This document shows, in pieces, positions 35,868-44,924 of a DNA stretch of 64,000 nucleotides. The translations under genes were made by a program, and so were the position numbers. How positions within the stretch are numbered: the first letter of the stretch is position 1; every line of letters begins with the position of its first letter. The notes under the pieces were generated by a model that saw only the letters and a list, made by a program, of their open reading frames with translations, had not been told where the DNA came from and searched no databases. The DNA is from Clostridia bacterium (GTDB lineage Bacteria > Bacillota > Clostridia > Oscillospirales > Acutalibacteraceae): contig JAFZOL010000076.1 in assembly GCA_017550625.1 (NCBI GenBank), positions 1 through 64,000 of the forward strand. The letters run 5' to 3'.

Positions 35868-37022
35868 TTACGGCCGGCGCGGCGCGTTGAGCGATTCGGT
35901 CTCGATCTTTCCCCGGGCCTCTTCCACGCTGCCGTCGGCGTTTTTCAGATAGACCCGCGGCAGATCGCGCGTGAGAAACAGGGCGATGCCCTCGGTCACG
36001 CAGTAAGCGCCGGTCCTGTGGAATATGATTCTATCACAACGGTTTGCGTTTTTCAAGTACAAACCTTTGAACAAAACGTCGTTAACGGTACAAAGCGCGC
36101 CCACGACCGTGTATTCGCGCCCTTCGCCGCCGTCGGGTTCGGGCGACGAGGGCAGCACGTCGACGAACGGGCGCTTCATCGCCATCATCTGCCCGTAATA
36201 CGCGAGCTGGTGGATGCCGCCGTCCGTCACGAGATAACTCGCCCCGTCGGTGTGTTTGATATCCTGCACGGCCGTCACGTAGTCGCCGCAGGCGGCGGCA
36301 AGGCCGCGCCCGGTCTCGAACGTGAGCTTTCCTTCGTACCCCGTCGCGGCGAGCAGATCGCAGAGCTCCCCGAAATACGCCGGTTCGTCGAAGCTCTCGC
36401 CCTCGAAATACGTGACCGGGAAGCCGGGGCCGTATTCCACCTCGGGGACTTTAAGCCCGAGGTCCTCAAGCTTTTTCACGAGGCCGAACAGCTTTTCGAC
36501 TTCGCGGCCGATCTTTTTGAGCGAAAACTTCTGCGTGCCGGAATAGAACTGCACGCCCTCGAACCGCAGGTTTTCGCAGGCTTCGCAGGCGAGCGCGAGG
36601 GGGACGAGGGTATCCTCATCCATGCCGAACTGGTTGCCGGACGAGAGCCGGAACAGGAGCGACAGCGTCACGCCGTGCTTTTCGGCGAGGGTTTTGAGCA
36701 GCTCGAACTGCGCCGGGGATTCGACGGTATACGTCGCCTTTTCGCCCCCGCGGGACAGAAGGCCGTCGATGAAGCCTTCTTCCTTCCACACGCCGGACAC
36801 GACGAACTTTTCGGGGCCGATCCCCGCGTCCTCGCAGAGGAACACTTCGCCCGGGGAGCACAATTCGAGCCGGTCGGTGATCTCCGCGGCCCACTTCGCG
36901 AGAAAGGGGTTGGCCTTCACGGCGAACACGAGCCCCGCGCCCTTGGGCAGCAGGCTTCTCAGCGTGTCGGCGCGCGCCTTCAGCACGGCCTCGTCAAAGA
37001 TATAATAGGGGGTGCGAAGCAT
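35868..37022 (-). CDS. PLP-dependent decarboxylase-fold (LysA/ODC-type) protein in dlt-like operon
   Basis: A 384-residue fold-type III PLP protein. PLP Lys36 in FAVKANP; EYGPGFPVTYF corresponds to the Gly-rich loop; ETGRGLAAACGDYV to the phosphate-binding EPGR; CTVNDVLF to the catalytic CESxD loop; HRTGAYC to the C-terminal GAY. These features resemble diaminopimelate/ornithine decarboxylases more than alanine racemase. It lies 1 bp after the adenylation gene and before the carrier gene. It may make or modify the amino group donor of the pathway; substrate unknown. Confidence 0.8.
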   Translation of the reverse strand: MLRTPYYIFDEAVLKARADTLRSLLPKGAGLVFAVKANPFLAKWAAEITDRLELCSPGEVFLCEDAGIGPEKFVVSGVWKEEGFIDGLLSRGGEKATYTVESPAQFELLKTLAEKHGVTLSLLFRLSSGNQFGMDEDTLVPLALACEACENLRFEGVQFYSGTQKFSLKKIGREVEKLFGLVKKLEDLGLKVPEVEYGPGFPVTYFEGESFDEPAYFGELCDLLAATGYEGKLTFETGRGLAAACGDYVTAVQDIKHTDGASYLVTDGGIHQLAYYGQMMAMKRPFVDVLPSSPEPDGGEGREYTVVGALCTVNDVLFKGLYLKNANRCDRIIFHRTGAYCVTEGIALFLTRDLPRVYLKNADGSVEEARGKIETESLNAPRRP

Positions 37023-37023
37023 G

Positions 37024-38517
37024 TCAGTTCAGCGCCTTTCTGTCGATCTTGCCGTTTTTGTTGAGCGGGAACGCGTCAAGCCGCGTCAGGACGTTCGGCA
37101 CCATGAAGGCGGGCAGGCTGTCTTTCAAAGCCCTGTGCACGTCGGCCTTGTCGGCGTCGCCCACGTAATAGCCGCGGATCTTGTGCTTTTCGTAGTCGTA
37201 AACGCAGCAGCACTGCGACACGCCCGGCAGGCGCGAGAAGCGCACCTCGATCTCCTCAAGCTCGATGCGGTGGCCCTGGTGCTTGATCTGCAGGTCGCGG
37301 CGGCCGCAGAAGTAGTATAGGCCGTCGTCGCCGAGTCTGCCGAGGTCGCCGGTGCGGTAAACGGTCTCGCGGTGGGTCTTCACCGTGGGGTTTTGTACGA
37401 AGGCCTTGTCCGTCAGGTCGGGGGCGTTGAGGTAGCCGAGCGCCGGGGCGGTGCCCGCCACCGCGATCTCGCCCACTTCGCCGGGGTTTGCGAGCGTGCC
37501 GTCGTCCTTTAACAGCAGCACGCGCTCGTTCGGGAAGGGCACGCCGAGCGGCAGACCGTCCGGATAGTCGCGCCCGCGCTCCACCACGTGATAGGTGCAG
37601 TTGCAGGTGATCTCGGTGGGGCCGTAGAGGTTCACGAAGGCGGCTTCGGGCAGGTGCGCCATGAAGTCGTCGAGCACCTTTTTGGGCATCACCTCGCCCG
37701 AGAACAGCACGCGCCGCACCGACGTCGGCGCGCGGTAGTCGAGGGCGTGGAAGGTCGAAAGCAGACTCAGCGCCGACACCGCCCACGTCATCGTGGTCAC
37801 GTTCTGCTCGCAGATGAGGTCCATGAGGGCCGTGGGGCGCATGAACAGCGCGCGCGGGATCAGCACGAGGGCGGCGCCCGTTTTCAGCGCGCCGTAGATA
37901 TCCTTCACCGACACGTCGAAGTCGAACGGCGCCTGATTGCCGATGACGTCGGTTTCGTCGATGCCGAAAATTTCCGTGAAATGCTCGATGAAATCGACGA
38001 CCGACCGGTGGCACACCAGCACGCCCTTCGGCACGCCGGTGGAGCCGGAGGTGAAGTTCGCGTAGAGCGGGTCCACGTCGATCGCGCGGGCGCGGATGCC
38101 CGCGAGCAGCGTATCGTCCGGGGACGTTTCAAGCAGCGCCGAAACGTCGAGCACCGGGGTGTTTCCCGCCACGGCGGCGGCGCGGTCCAGGTGCGCTTCA
38201 TCGGTGACGATCGCGGCGGGGCCGAGCGTTTCGAGCACGCTCAGAAGGCGGCTGTCGGGCAGCTCGGGGTTCAAAAGCGAATAAAAGCCCCCGGCGTACA
38301 CCGCGCCGAAAAACGCGGCGAGGGTCCGGTTGCCCTTTTCGGCGAGCACCGCGACCGGCGCGCCGAACGGGATCGTTTTCGCCAGCGCCGTGCCGACGGC
38401 CTTTGCCGCATGGAGCATCTCCCCCGCCGTCCACACGCCCGTCTCGTCGTAAAACGCGGGCTTGTCCGGCAGACGAAGCGCGGTATTTTCAAGATATTGG
38501 AGTACGTTGGTGATCAT
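37024..38517 (-). CDS. dltA: Adenylation enzyme, DltA-like
   Basis: A 497-residue ANL-family ligase. Motifs: NFTSGSTGVPKGV (A3), PFDFDVSVKDIYGAL, NLYGPTEITCNCTYH (A5), YRTGDLG (A7), HRIELEEIE (A8) and NKNGKIDRKAL (A10 Lys). The whole reads like D-alanine:carrier ligase DltA. But Ser273 in VLFSGEVMP replaces the Cys (FCGEV, Cys268/269 in Bacillus DltA) that selects D-Ala, so a different substrate is possible. First gene of the five-gene operon. Confidence 0.85.
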   Translation of the reverse strand: MITNVLQYLENTALRLPDKPAFYDETGVWTAGEMLHAAKAVGTALAKTIPFGAPVAVLAEKGNRTLAAFFGAVYAGGFYSLLNPELPDSRLLSVLETLGPAAIVTDEAHLDRAAAVAGNTPVLDVSALLETSPDDTLLAGIRARAIDVDPLYANFTSGSTGVPKGVLVCHRSVVDFIEHFTEIFGIDETDVIGNQAPFDFDVSVKDIYGALKTGAALVLIPRALFMRPTALMDLICEQNVTTMTWAVSALSLLSTFHALDYRAPTSVRRVLFSGEVMPKKVLDDFMAHLPEAAFVNLYGPTEITCNCTYHVVERGRDYPDGLPLGVPFPNERVLLLKDDGTLANPGEVGEIAVAGTAPALGYLNAPDLTDKAFVQNPTVKTHRETVYRTGDLGRLGDDGLYYFCGRRDLQIKHQGHRIELEEIEVRFSRLPGVSQCCCVYDYEKHKIRGYYVGDADKADVHRALKDSLPAFMVPNVLTRLDAFPLNKNGKIDRKALN

Positions 38518-38532
38518 AGGCAGGTCTCTTTC

Positions 38533-38652
38533 TCAAAAGGGCGCACAGGGCGCACAGGGCACACAGGGCGCGCAGGGCACGCAGGGCGCACAGGGCACAC
38601 AGGGCACACAGGGCGCACAGGGCACACAGGGCGCACAGGGCGCACAGGGATA
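38533..38652. repeat. 9-bp minisatellite GGGCGCACA
   Basis: About thirteen tandem 9-bp units GGGCGCACA/GGGCACACA with a few GGGCGCGCA variants between the dltA start and mutS2. Variation is nearly confined to the fifth and seventh bases. Shorter runs of the same unit recur at 43650-43679. The remainder to 38809 has no gene; the unit also echoes as CCCTGTGCGCCC at 38775-38807. Confidence 0.9.
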
Positions 38653-38809
38653 TATGGATATTAGAAAATGAAACTGTAAACAGGATTAAATGGGAGCAGG
38701 ATAAAACGAATATTGAACAACAAGGAAATGAAACAGAGGGGATCGGCAAAACGGGACGAAGCGCGGCAGCGTTTCCCTGTGCGCCCACGGCCCTGTGTGC
38801 CCTTTCCCC

Positions 38810-41206
38810 TTATTTCAGCGTCACGATCGTCACGCCGCTCTCGCCCTCGCCGTAGGTGCCGAGGCGGAAGGTCTTGACGAACCGGTTGCGGCGAAGGTAA
38901 TCCTGCACCGCTTTTCTCAGCGCTCCGGTGCCCTTGCCGTGGATGATCGTGAACTCGCCCATGTTGCTCATGAGCATCGAGGAGATGAAGTTCTCCACCG
39001 CAATGAGCGCCTCGTCCACGGTCATGCCCCTCAGGTCGCAGCGGGTGTCCGCGGCGGCGGTGAGGTTGCTCTCGACGCCCTTGCGCGACAGGTTGACGCC
39101 CTGTTTTTTATTATCGGCCTTTTTGGGCTTTTCGATGAGCCGAAGGCCCGTCTCCTTCACGCGCATGCGCGCCGTGCCTGCCATGACCTCCACGTTGCCG
39201 CGTTTGTCGGCGGGCGAGATCACGACAGCCTCTTTCGCGAGGTCGGAGATCAGCACCGTGTCGCCCGCTTCAACGGGGCGCGGCAAAACGTAGTCGTCGT
39301 CGGTATAGAGGGACGTGGTGACGGGGTTCACGGCGATATCGAGGTCCGAAAGCCCCTTTTTCATGCTTTGTTTCGCCTGCCGGGCGAGCTCGCCCGCGTC
39401 CTTCGTGGACTTCATTTCTTTTCTGAGCCTGTCCACTTCCATCAGCAGGGCGTTGGCCTCGCGGCGGGCGTTTTCGCTGATGCGCATCGCCTCGCCCTGC
39501 GCCTTTTCGAATTCCTTTTGCCTGAGCGCCTCGGCGTCGGCGAGCTTCTTTTCGGCGGCGTTGAGCTTTTCTTCATACTGCCGTCTTATTTCATCCGCGG
39601 CGCGCTGCCCGGCCTCCATCTCGAGGCGCGAGCGCTCGAGGCTGTCCACCACGTTTTCGAAGCGGCGGCTCTCTTCGCTCACGAATTCCTTCGCCCGCTC
39701 GATCACCTGCGGGTCCATGCCCAGCTTCTCTGAGATCGCGAACGCGTTCGAGCGCCCCGGCACGCCGATGAGCAGGCGGTAAGTCGGGCGCAGGGTGTTC
39801 ACGTCGAACTCGCAGCAGGCGTTTTCGACGCGGTTCGTTTCGAGGGCGTAGGTCTTGAGCTCCGCGTAGTGGGTGGTGGCGGCGATCTTGGCGCCGTTCA
39901 GGTGCAGGCGCTCGAGGATGGCGGTGGCGAGGGCAGCGCCCTCCACGGGGTCGGTGCCCGCGCCGAGCTCGTCGATGAGCACGAGGCTGTTGTCGTCGCT
40001 CTCGTCGAGGATGTTCACGATATTCACCATGTGCGACGAGAACGTCGAAAGGCTCTGCTCGATACTTTGCTCGTCGCCGATGTCGGCGAACACCTTTTCG
40101 TAGACGTTGATCTTCGACTCGTCCGCCGCCGGGATCAGCAGGCCGCATTCGGCCATCAGGGTGATGAGGCCGAGCGTCTTGATAGACACGGTCTTGCCGC
40201 CGGTGTTGGGGCCGGTGATCACGAGGGTATCAAAATCGCGGCCGAGGCGCACGTCCACCGGCACCACCTTTTTGGGGTCCAAAAGCGGATGGCGCGCCTT
40301 GTTGAGCTCCGTCACGCCGTCGTTCGTCAGCACCGGCACGCTCGCCTTCATCTTATACGCGAGCTGCCCCTTGGCGAAGATGACGTTGAGCTCCACGAGG
40401 GCCTCGTAGTTGTGCTTGATCACGTCGCCGAAGTCGCCGACGAGGGCCGACAGCTCGGCCAGAATGCGCTCGATCTCTTCTTTTTCTTTGCTCTCGAGCA
40501 CCTTGATGTCGTTGTTGGCCTCGACCACCGCCATCGGCTCGATGAACACGGTGGCGCCGGAGCCCGAGGTATCGTGCACGAGGCCCGCCACCTCAGAGCG
40601 GTGTTCGCTTTTCACCGGGATCACGAAGCGGCCGTTGCGCATCGTGATGATGGACTCCTGCAAGAGCTTCTGGTAGTGCGCCGAGCGGATCATGCTTTCG
40701 AGCTTTTCGCGGATCGACTGGGCGCGGTTGCGCTTTTTACGGCGGATATCCGCGAGCGCGGGGCTCGCGAGATCCGCGACCTCGTCCTCGGACAGAATGG
40801 ACGTGCCGATGCGGTCTTCGAGCAGGCGGTTGGGCATGAGGGACGAGAAATACACGTCGAGCACCGAGTCGGTGCCGGGATTGTTGAAGCGCCACTCGTG
40901 TACGCCGCGGATCACCCGCAGCACCTCGGCCACCTCGAGCAGCTCGCGGGGCGTGAGCACGCCCCCGGCGTTCGCGCGCGAAACGGACGAGTTCACGTTT
41001 TTCATCGCGCCGAACGAGGGCGAGCCGTAGCGCGCCATCAGCACGTGGGCGGCGTTCGTCTGGTTCACGAGGGCCTGCGCTTCATACAGCGTGCCCGCGG
41101 GCGCGACCGCCAGCGCCGCTTCCTTCGCGTCCTCGTTGGCGCAGAGCGAAGCGAGCATATCAAGGATCTTGTCAAGCTCTAAGGCTTTGTGATGTCGGTT
41201 TAACAT
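38810..41206 (-). CDS. mutS2: MutS2 DNA/ribosome-rescue ATPase-endonuclease
   Basis: A 798-residue MutS2. Walker A GPNTGGKTVSIKTLGL (about 335-350), Walker B SLVLIDELGAGTDPVEG, the long coiled coil with the KOW-like segment (about 520-640) and a C-terminal Smr nuclease domain with CDLRGMTVDEAL and IHGKGTGALRKAV. MutS2 acts on branched DNA and in Bacillus on collided ribosomes. GGAG precedes the ATG. Full length, intact. Confidence 0.95.
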   Translation of the reverse strand: MLNRHHKALELDKILDMLASLCANEDAKEAALAVAPAGTLYEAQALVNQTNAAHVLMARYGSPSFGAMKNVNSSVSRANAGGVLTPRELLEVAEVLRVIRGVHEWRFNNPGTDSVLDVYFSSLMPNRLLEDRIGTSILSEDEVADLASPALADIRRKKRNRAQSIREKLESMIRSAHYQKLLQESIITMRNGRFVIPVKSEHRSEVAGLVHDTSGSGATVFIEPMAVVEANNDIKVLESKEKEEIERILAELSALVGDFGDVIKHNYEALVELNVIFAKGQLAYKMKASVPVLTNDGVTELNKARHPLLDPKKVVPVDVRLGRDFDTLVITGPNTGGKTVSIKTLGLITLMAECGLLIPAADESKINVYEKVFADIGDEQSIEQSLSTFSSHMVNIVNILDESDDNSLVLIDELGAGTDPVEGAALATAILERLHLNGAKIAATTHYAELKTYALETNRVENACCEFDVNTLRPTYRLLIGVPGRSNAFAISEKLGMDPQVIERAKEFVSEESRRFENVVDSLERSRLEMEAGQRAADEIRRQYEEKLNAAEKKLADAEALRQKEFEKAQGEAMRISENARREANALLMEVDRLRKEMKSTKDAGELARQAKQSMKKGLSDLDIAVNPVTTSLYTDDDYVLPRPVEAGDTVLISDLAKEAVVISPADKRGNVEVMAGTARMRVKETGLRLIEKPKKADNKKQGVNLSRKGVESNLTAAADTRCDLRGMTVDEALIAVENFISSMLMSNMGEFTIIHGKGTGALRKAVQDYLRRNRFVKTFRLGTYGEGESGVTIVTLK

Positions 41207-41217
41207 GGGGGCTCCTT

Positions 41218-41466
41218 ATAAAGGGCCGGGGCGCCGGGGGCGCCGAGGGCCGAGGGGCGCGGCGAAGCCGCGCGGGTGCATGGGTGCACGGGTGCACGGG
41301 CACGCGGCACAGCCGCGTAGGGAGAATGCAAAATGCAAAATACAAAATACAAAATTGAAAGGGCTGTGAAATCGTGGGGAAAAGGGTTGGGGGGACGGAA
41401 CGAGGGTCGTTTTTCTTTCCCCCGGCCCTGTGTGCCCCCGGCCCTGTGCGCCCCGCTCGCAAAGCG
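41218..41466. repeat. Intergenic repeat mosaic 5
   Basis: Hairpin GCGCGGC-GAA-GCCGCGC (41256-41272), GTGCACGGG units (41274-41300), hairpin CGCGGC-ACA-GCCGCG, TGCAAAA/TACAAAA units (41323-41356) and CCCCGGCCCTGTGTGCC units (41420-41450). No gene seen. Confidence 0.8.
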
Positions 41467-41478
41467 CGCTTTGCGAGC

Positions 41479-42783
41479 TTAAACTTCTGTGCCGCCGAAC
41501 GGCCGGATATCGAGGACGTAGCACGCGCCGTCGCCGAACACGGATTCGAGGCGGGCTTTGTAGGCGGGCAGAAGGGCGTCCGGCACGAAGGCCTGAATGG
41601 TGCCGGCGAAGCCGCCGCCGTGCACGCGCCACGCGCCCTGTCCCTTCAGCACGGATTCGCTGAGCGCCAGCGCCAGCGCCACGGGCTGCGACTGCGGGGC
41701 GGACGACGCGAACACGTTCTGGTTATAGGTGTAAGACGACAGGCCCGACTCGATCACGAGCGCCTTGAACGCCTCAAAGTCTCCGGCTTCGAGCGCTGCG
41801 CGCTCGGCGTCCACGCGGCGGTTCTCGGCGAAGAAATGGAGGGCCCTGAGCACCGGGCGCTCGCCGAGAGCGGAACGGATCGCCTTCACGTTGCCGAGCA
41901 CGGCGTCCTCGTCGGTCTCGCGGAGGCAGGTCTTGCCGAAGAAGCCCGCCACCGCCTCCATCTCGCGGCGGATCGACGCGTATTCGTCCGTGAGGTCCGC
42001 GTGGTCGGCCTTGGTGTCGGTGATCACGAGATGGTGGCCCGTTTTGCCGAAGTCGAAGGGCACGGGCTCCACCACGGGTTTCTCGGGGTCGGCGAAATCG
42101 ATCGCGACGAAGCTGCCGACGGAACACGCCATCTGGTCCATGAGGCCGCAGGGCTTGCCGAAGAACTCGTTTTCGGCATACTGGGCGATCTGCGCGATCT
42201 CAACGGGAGAAATTTTGCCGTCGTTATAGAGGTAGTTGAGCATCGTGCCCACCAGCACCTCGAAGGCGGCGGACGACGACATGCCCGAGCCCTTGAGCAC
42301 GCTGTTCACGGTCACGCTCTTAAAGCCGCCGACCTTGTAGCCAAGCTGCTGAAAACGCGCCGCCACGCCGCGCACGAGGGCGGCGCTCTTTTCGTGCTCC
42401 TTCGCCTGGGGCGTGAGCACGCGGGTGTCGATCGTGTCGCCGGGATAGTTTTCGGACTTGACAACGATCACGCCGTCGTCGGTCTTCGACGCGCACGCCA
42501 CGGCGTCGAGATTGATGGCGGCCGCCATCACCTTGCCGCGGTTGTGGTCGGTATGGTTGCCGCACACCTCGGTGCGCCCGGGCGCGGAGAAAAAGCGCAG
42601 GTCATTTCCGTCGCCGAAGGCCTTTTCATACAGGTCGGTCAGGTGCAGATAACGGGCCTTCATCGCGTCGGTCGCCTCGCCGTAAAGGCGGGTCAAACGC
42701 GCGTCAAAGCCGCCGGAGCGGATCTCAGCCCTCGTTTGCTGCAGGTTCATCGGAGAAGTCTTCGAAGTCGTCGTAGTCGTCAT
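41479..42783 (-). CDS. galK: Galactokinase
   Basis: GHMP-family kinase phosphorylating galactose. Signature APGRTEVCGNHTDHNRGKVMAAAI (GalK motif, about 67-90; quoted in pieces: SAPGRTEVCGNHTDHN), GHMP ATP motif KGSGMSSSAAFEV and C-terminal RVHGGGFAGTIQAF. 434 residues. The start at 42783 has AAAGGAACC 9 nt upstream but lies 59 nt inside the preceding gene, yielding a strange MTTTTTSKTSP tail; an in-frame ATG at 42750 is the alternative without a ribosome site. No galT/galE nearby. Confidence 0.92.
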   Translation of the reverse strand: MTTTTTSKTSPMNLQQTRAEIRSGGFDARLTRLYGEATDAMKARYLHLTDLYEKAFGDGNDLRFFSAPGRTEVCGNHTDHNRGKVMAAAINLDAVACASKTDDGVIVVKSENYPGDTIDTRVLTPQAKEHEKSAALVRGVAARFQQLGYKVGGFKSVTVNSVLKGSGMSSSAAFEVLVGTMLNYLYNDGKISPVEIAQIAQYAENEFFGKPCGLMDQMACSVGSFVAIDFADPEKPVVEPVPFDFGKTGHHLVITDTKADHADLTDEYASIRREMEAVAGFFGKTCLRETDEDAVLGNVKAIRSALGERPVLRALHFFAENRRVDAERAALEAGDFEAFKALVIESGLSSYTYNQNVFASSAPQSQPVALALALSESVLKGQGAWRVHGGGFAGTIQAFVPDALLPAYKARLESVFGDGACYVLDIRPFGGTEV

Positions 42784-43588
42784 AATCGGTGGTTCCTTTC
42801 TCTTCGATCATATATTCGTTCGACGTTTGGGTCGGTTTTTTCTTATAGGAGATCGCGAGCACCCCGCGCAGCAGGAAGAACGAGCTGCCGGACAGGATCG
42901 TGAGCACGATGAGCGGCACGAAGAAGCTCACGGACAGCGGGTCGTAGACGTTGTAACCGATGAAGGAATAGGTCACGAGCCGCGGAAAGATGGTGGCGAT
43001 GGAGATGAGCGTGTAGCGCCAGAACGGGTATTCGAAGCTGCCGTAGAGCTGCGAAAGCGTGTTGAACGGAATGATCGGCACGAAGCGCAGCGTGAACAGC
43101 ACGAAGGGGTTCGCCCTGCCCTCGGCCTCGAACGCCGAGCCGATGATCGGGTTCGAGCGCAGCGCCCGGTTCATCCAGCTTTCACCCATCACGATGCCGG
43201 TGTAATAGCGGAACGTCACGTTGAACACCATGCCGAGCGTGTTGATGAGCAAGCTCCATACCGGCTCGAACACCATACCGGTCATGATGTACAGCATCAT
43301 ATACGGATACGCCGGCGTGAGGCTGCGCAGGATATATAAGAGGAAGATCACGATCACGACGAGCCACTTGCTGCCGAGCGCCGAAACCATGTCCTCGAAG
43401 TCGATCAAAAAGGTCAGATACTTCTGGTAGCGCTCCTGCACGCCCGGGAACTGCAGCAAGATCACAATGACCGTCATAGCCGCCGAGGCGATAAAGGATA
43501 CGACCCCCAGCAGCTTGAATAATTTCAGTATGAACTTTTCTCTGTCTTTGATGCGTCTGCGTTCAGCCAAAAGATCACCGAAAGTCAT
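42725..43588 (-). CDS. VTT-domain (TVP38/TMEM64, DedA-like) membrane protein
   Basis: A 287-residue protein with 5-6 membrane helices and the VTT core (LRSLTPAYPYMMLYIMTGMVFEPVWSLLINTLGM, partly quoted; GxF..R.IPIIPFNTLSQLYG region RFVPIIPFNTLSQLYG). This family includes lipid scramblases and undecaprenyl-phosphate carriers. The C-terminal tail is strongly acidic (DYDDYDDFEDFSDEP). The tail's codons are re-read in another frame as the N terminus of galK. Confidence 0.85.
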   Translation of the reverse strand: MTFGDLLAERRRIKDREKFILKLFKLLGVVSFIASAAMTVIVILLQFPGVQERYQKYLTFLIDFEDMVSALGSKWLVVIVIFLLYILRSLTPAYPYMMLYIMTGMVFEPVWSLLINTLGMVFNVTFRYYTGIVMGESWMNRALRSNPIIGSAFEAEGRANPFVLFTLRFVPIIPFNTLSQLYGSFEYPFWRYTLISIATIFPRLVTYSFIGYNVYDPLSVSFFVPLIVLTILSGSSFFLLRGVLAISYKKKPTQTSNEYMIEEKGTTDYDDYDDFEDFSDEPAANEG

Positions 43589-43639
43589 AGAGTTTCATTA
43601 TATTTTAACATATACGCGCGTAAGTTTCAAGACAAATTT

Positions 43640-43985
43640 TAGGGAGAAGGGCGCACAGGGCGCACAGGGCGCACAGGGAAATGCTGAATTGAGGGGCCGG
43701 GGGAAGAATGCAGAATGCAAAATACAAAATACAAAATTTCGGAAGGGCTCCGCCCTTACCTATTATATAAATGCGAGCCGCAGGCTCCGAAACGTTTCGC
43801 GAACGCGAAACACTTCACGCCGCGAAGCGGTACTTCACTTGCGATGCAAACTTCACGTCGCGAAGCGACACTTCACTGCGCGCCTTGCGCGCTCCCGTGC
43901 ACCCGTGCACCCGTGGACCGTGCACCCGCCGCGCTTTGCGCGGCTTTTCCCTGTGTGCCCTCGGCCCTGTGCGCCCTTCTCCCTC
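43640..43985. repeat. Intergenic repeat mosaic 6 (long copy A)
   Basis: Fills the 463-bp gap 43589-44051 with the ecfT promoter. Order: GGGCGCACA units (43650-43679), TGCAAAA/TACAAAA units (43708-43738), module AAGGGC-TCC-GCCCTTACCTATTATAT, a chain of mini-hairpins (GAGCC-GCA-GGCTC, TTTCGCG-AA-CGCGAAA, GTCGC-GAA-GCGAC, GCGCGC-CTT-GCGCGC), CGTGCACCC units (43892-43930), hairpin CCGCGC-TTT-GCGCGG and CCCTGTGTGCC. 43708-43930 is nearly the reverse complement of 48145-48366. Confidence 0.85.
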
Positions 43986-43990
43986 TTTTA

Positions 43991-44019
43991 TTGACTTTCC
44001 CTCCCCGTTATGCTAAAAT
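43991..44019 (+). promoter_or_regulatory. Predicted promoter of ECF transporter operon
   Basis: TTGACT (43991-43996), 17-bp spacer, TAAAAT (44014-44019), 32 bp before the ecfT ATG. Confidence 0.75.
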
Positions 44020-44051
44020 ACTCCCGAACAAATCCGAAAAACGAGGGCCCG

Positions 44052-44924
44052 ATGGAAACGCTGCATCCGATCGTAAGTTTCAGCTATTATATCGCCGCGA
44101 TCGCGCTCACCGTGCTGATCCGCAACCCCGCCGTCACGCTGGGGGCGCTGGCCGGCGGGCTTTGCCATTGGGCGTTTCTCACGACCGCCAAAGAAAAGCG
44201 CGCGGACGTCGGCTTCTGGCTGCCGCTCGCTTTGCTCGTCACGCTTTTTAACCCCGTGTTCTCGCACAACGGCAAAACGCCGCTGTTTTTCCTCAACGGC
44301 AACGCGTTCACGTTCGAGGCCACGGTGTTCGGGGCGTATTCCGCCGTCCTCGTGATCGCGGTGCTCGTGTGGAGCAAGGCCTATTCGCGCGTGGTGACGA
44401 GCGACAAGTTTTTGTATCTCTTCGGCGGCGCGCTGCCGAAATCCGCCCTCATTTTAAGCGTGGCGCTCAGGTACATCCCGATGCTCAGAAAGGACGCCGC
44501 GCGCCTGAAGGACGCGGGAAAAACCGTGGGGCTCTACTCGAAGGGATCGCTGACCGATAACTTCCTCTCCTCCTGCCGCGTGTATTACGCCCTGATTGGC
44601 CGCACGCTCGAAAACGCGGTCGGCACCGCCGAGAGCATGCGCGCCCGCGGCTGGGGGCGGGCAAAACGCGTCCCCTATTCCTATTACCGCTTCAAAAAGC
44701 GCGACGCCCTCGTCGCGGCGTTTTCGGCCGTTTTGCTCGCCGTGACGCTCGCCGCGTCCGTTTCGGGGGCGCTGTCGTTTTCGTTCTATCCGGGACTGAC
44801 GGCGCCGCCGCTCTCGCCCCTCGCGGCAGCCGCCTACGGCGCGTTCGCGCTCTATTCCCTCGTCCCCCTCATCCTGCAAACGGAGGTGCGTCTCAGATGG
44901 CGATCGTTACAGTCAAAGCTCTGA
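44052..44924 (+). CDS. ecfT: ECF transporter transmembrane component EcfT
   Basis: A 290-residue energy-coupling factor T component with about six helices. The coupling-helix motifs are visible as ALRYIPMLRKDAARLKDA (Arg-Asp type) and ESMRARGWGRAKR (A-R-G). Couples the two ATPase domains to a substrate-binding S protein for vitamin or metal uptake. GAGGG lies before the ATG at 44052. Overlaps the ATPase gene by 28 nt. Confidence 0.88.
   Translation: METLHPIVSFSYYIAAIALTVLIRNPAVTLGALAGGLCHWAFLTTAKEKRADVGFWLPLALLVTLFNPVFSHNGKTPLFFLNGNAFTFEATVFGAYSAVLVIAVLVWSKAYSRVVTSDKFLYLFGGALPKSALILSVALRYIPMLRKDAARLKDAGKTVGLYSKGSLTDNFLSSCRVYYALIGRTLENAVGTAESMRARGWGRAKRVPYSYYRFKKRDALVAAFSAVLLAVTLAASVSGALSFSFYPGLTAPPLSPLAAAAYGAFALYSLVPLILQTEVRLRWRSLQSKL

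Noticed and set aside
38533-38652. Possible CRISPR array
   Set aside because: Units are contiguous 9-mers with no spacers; no cas genes.
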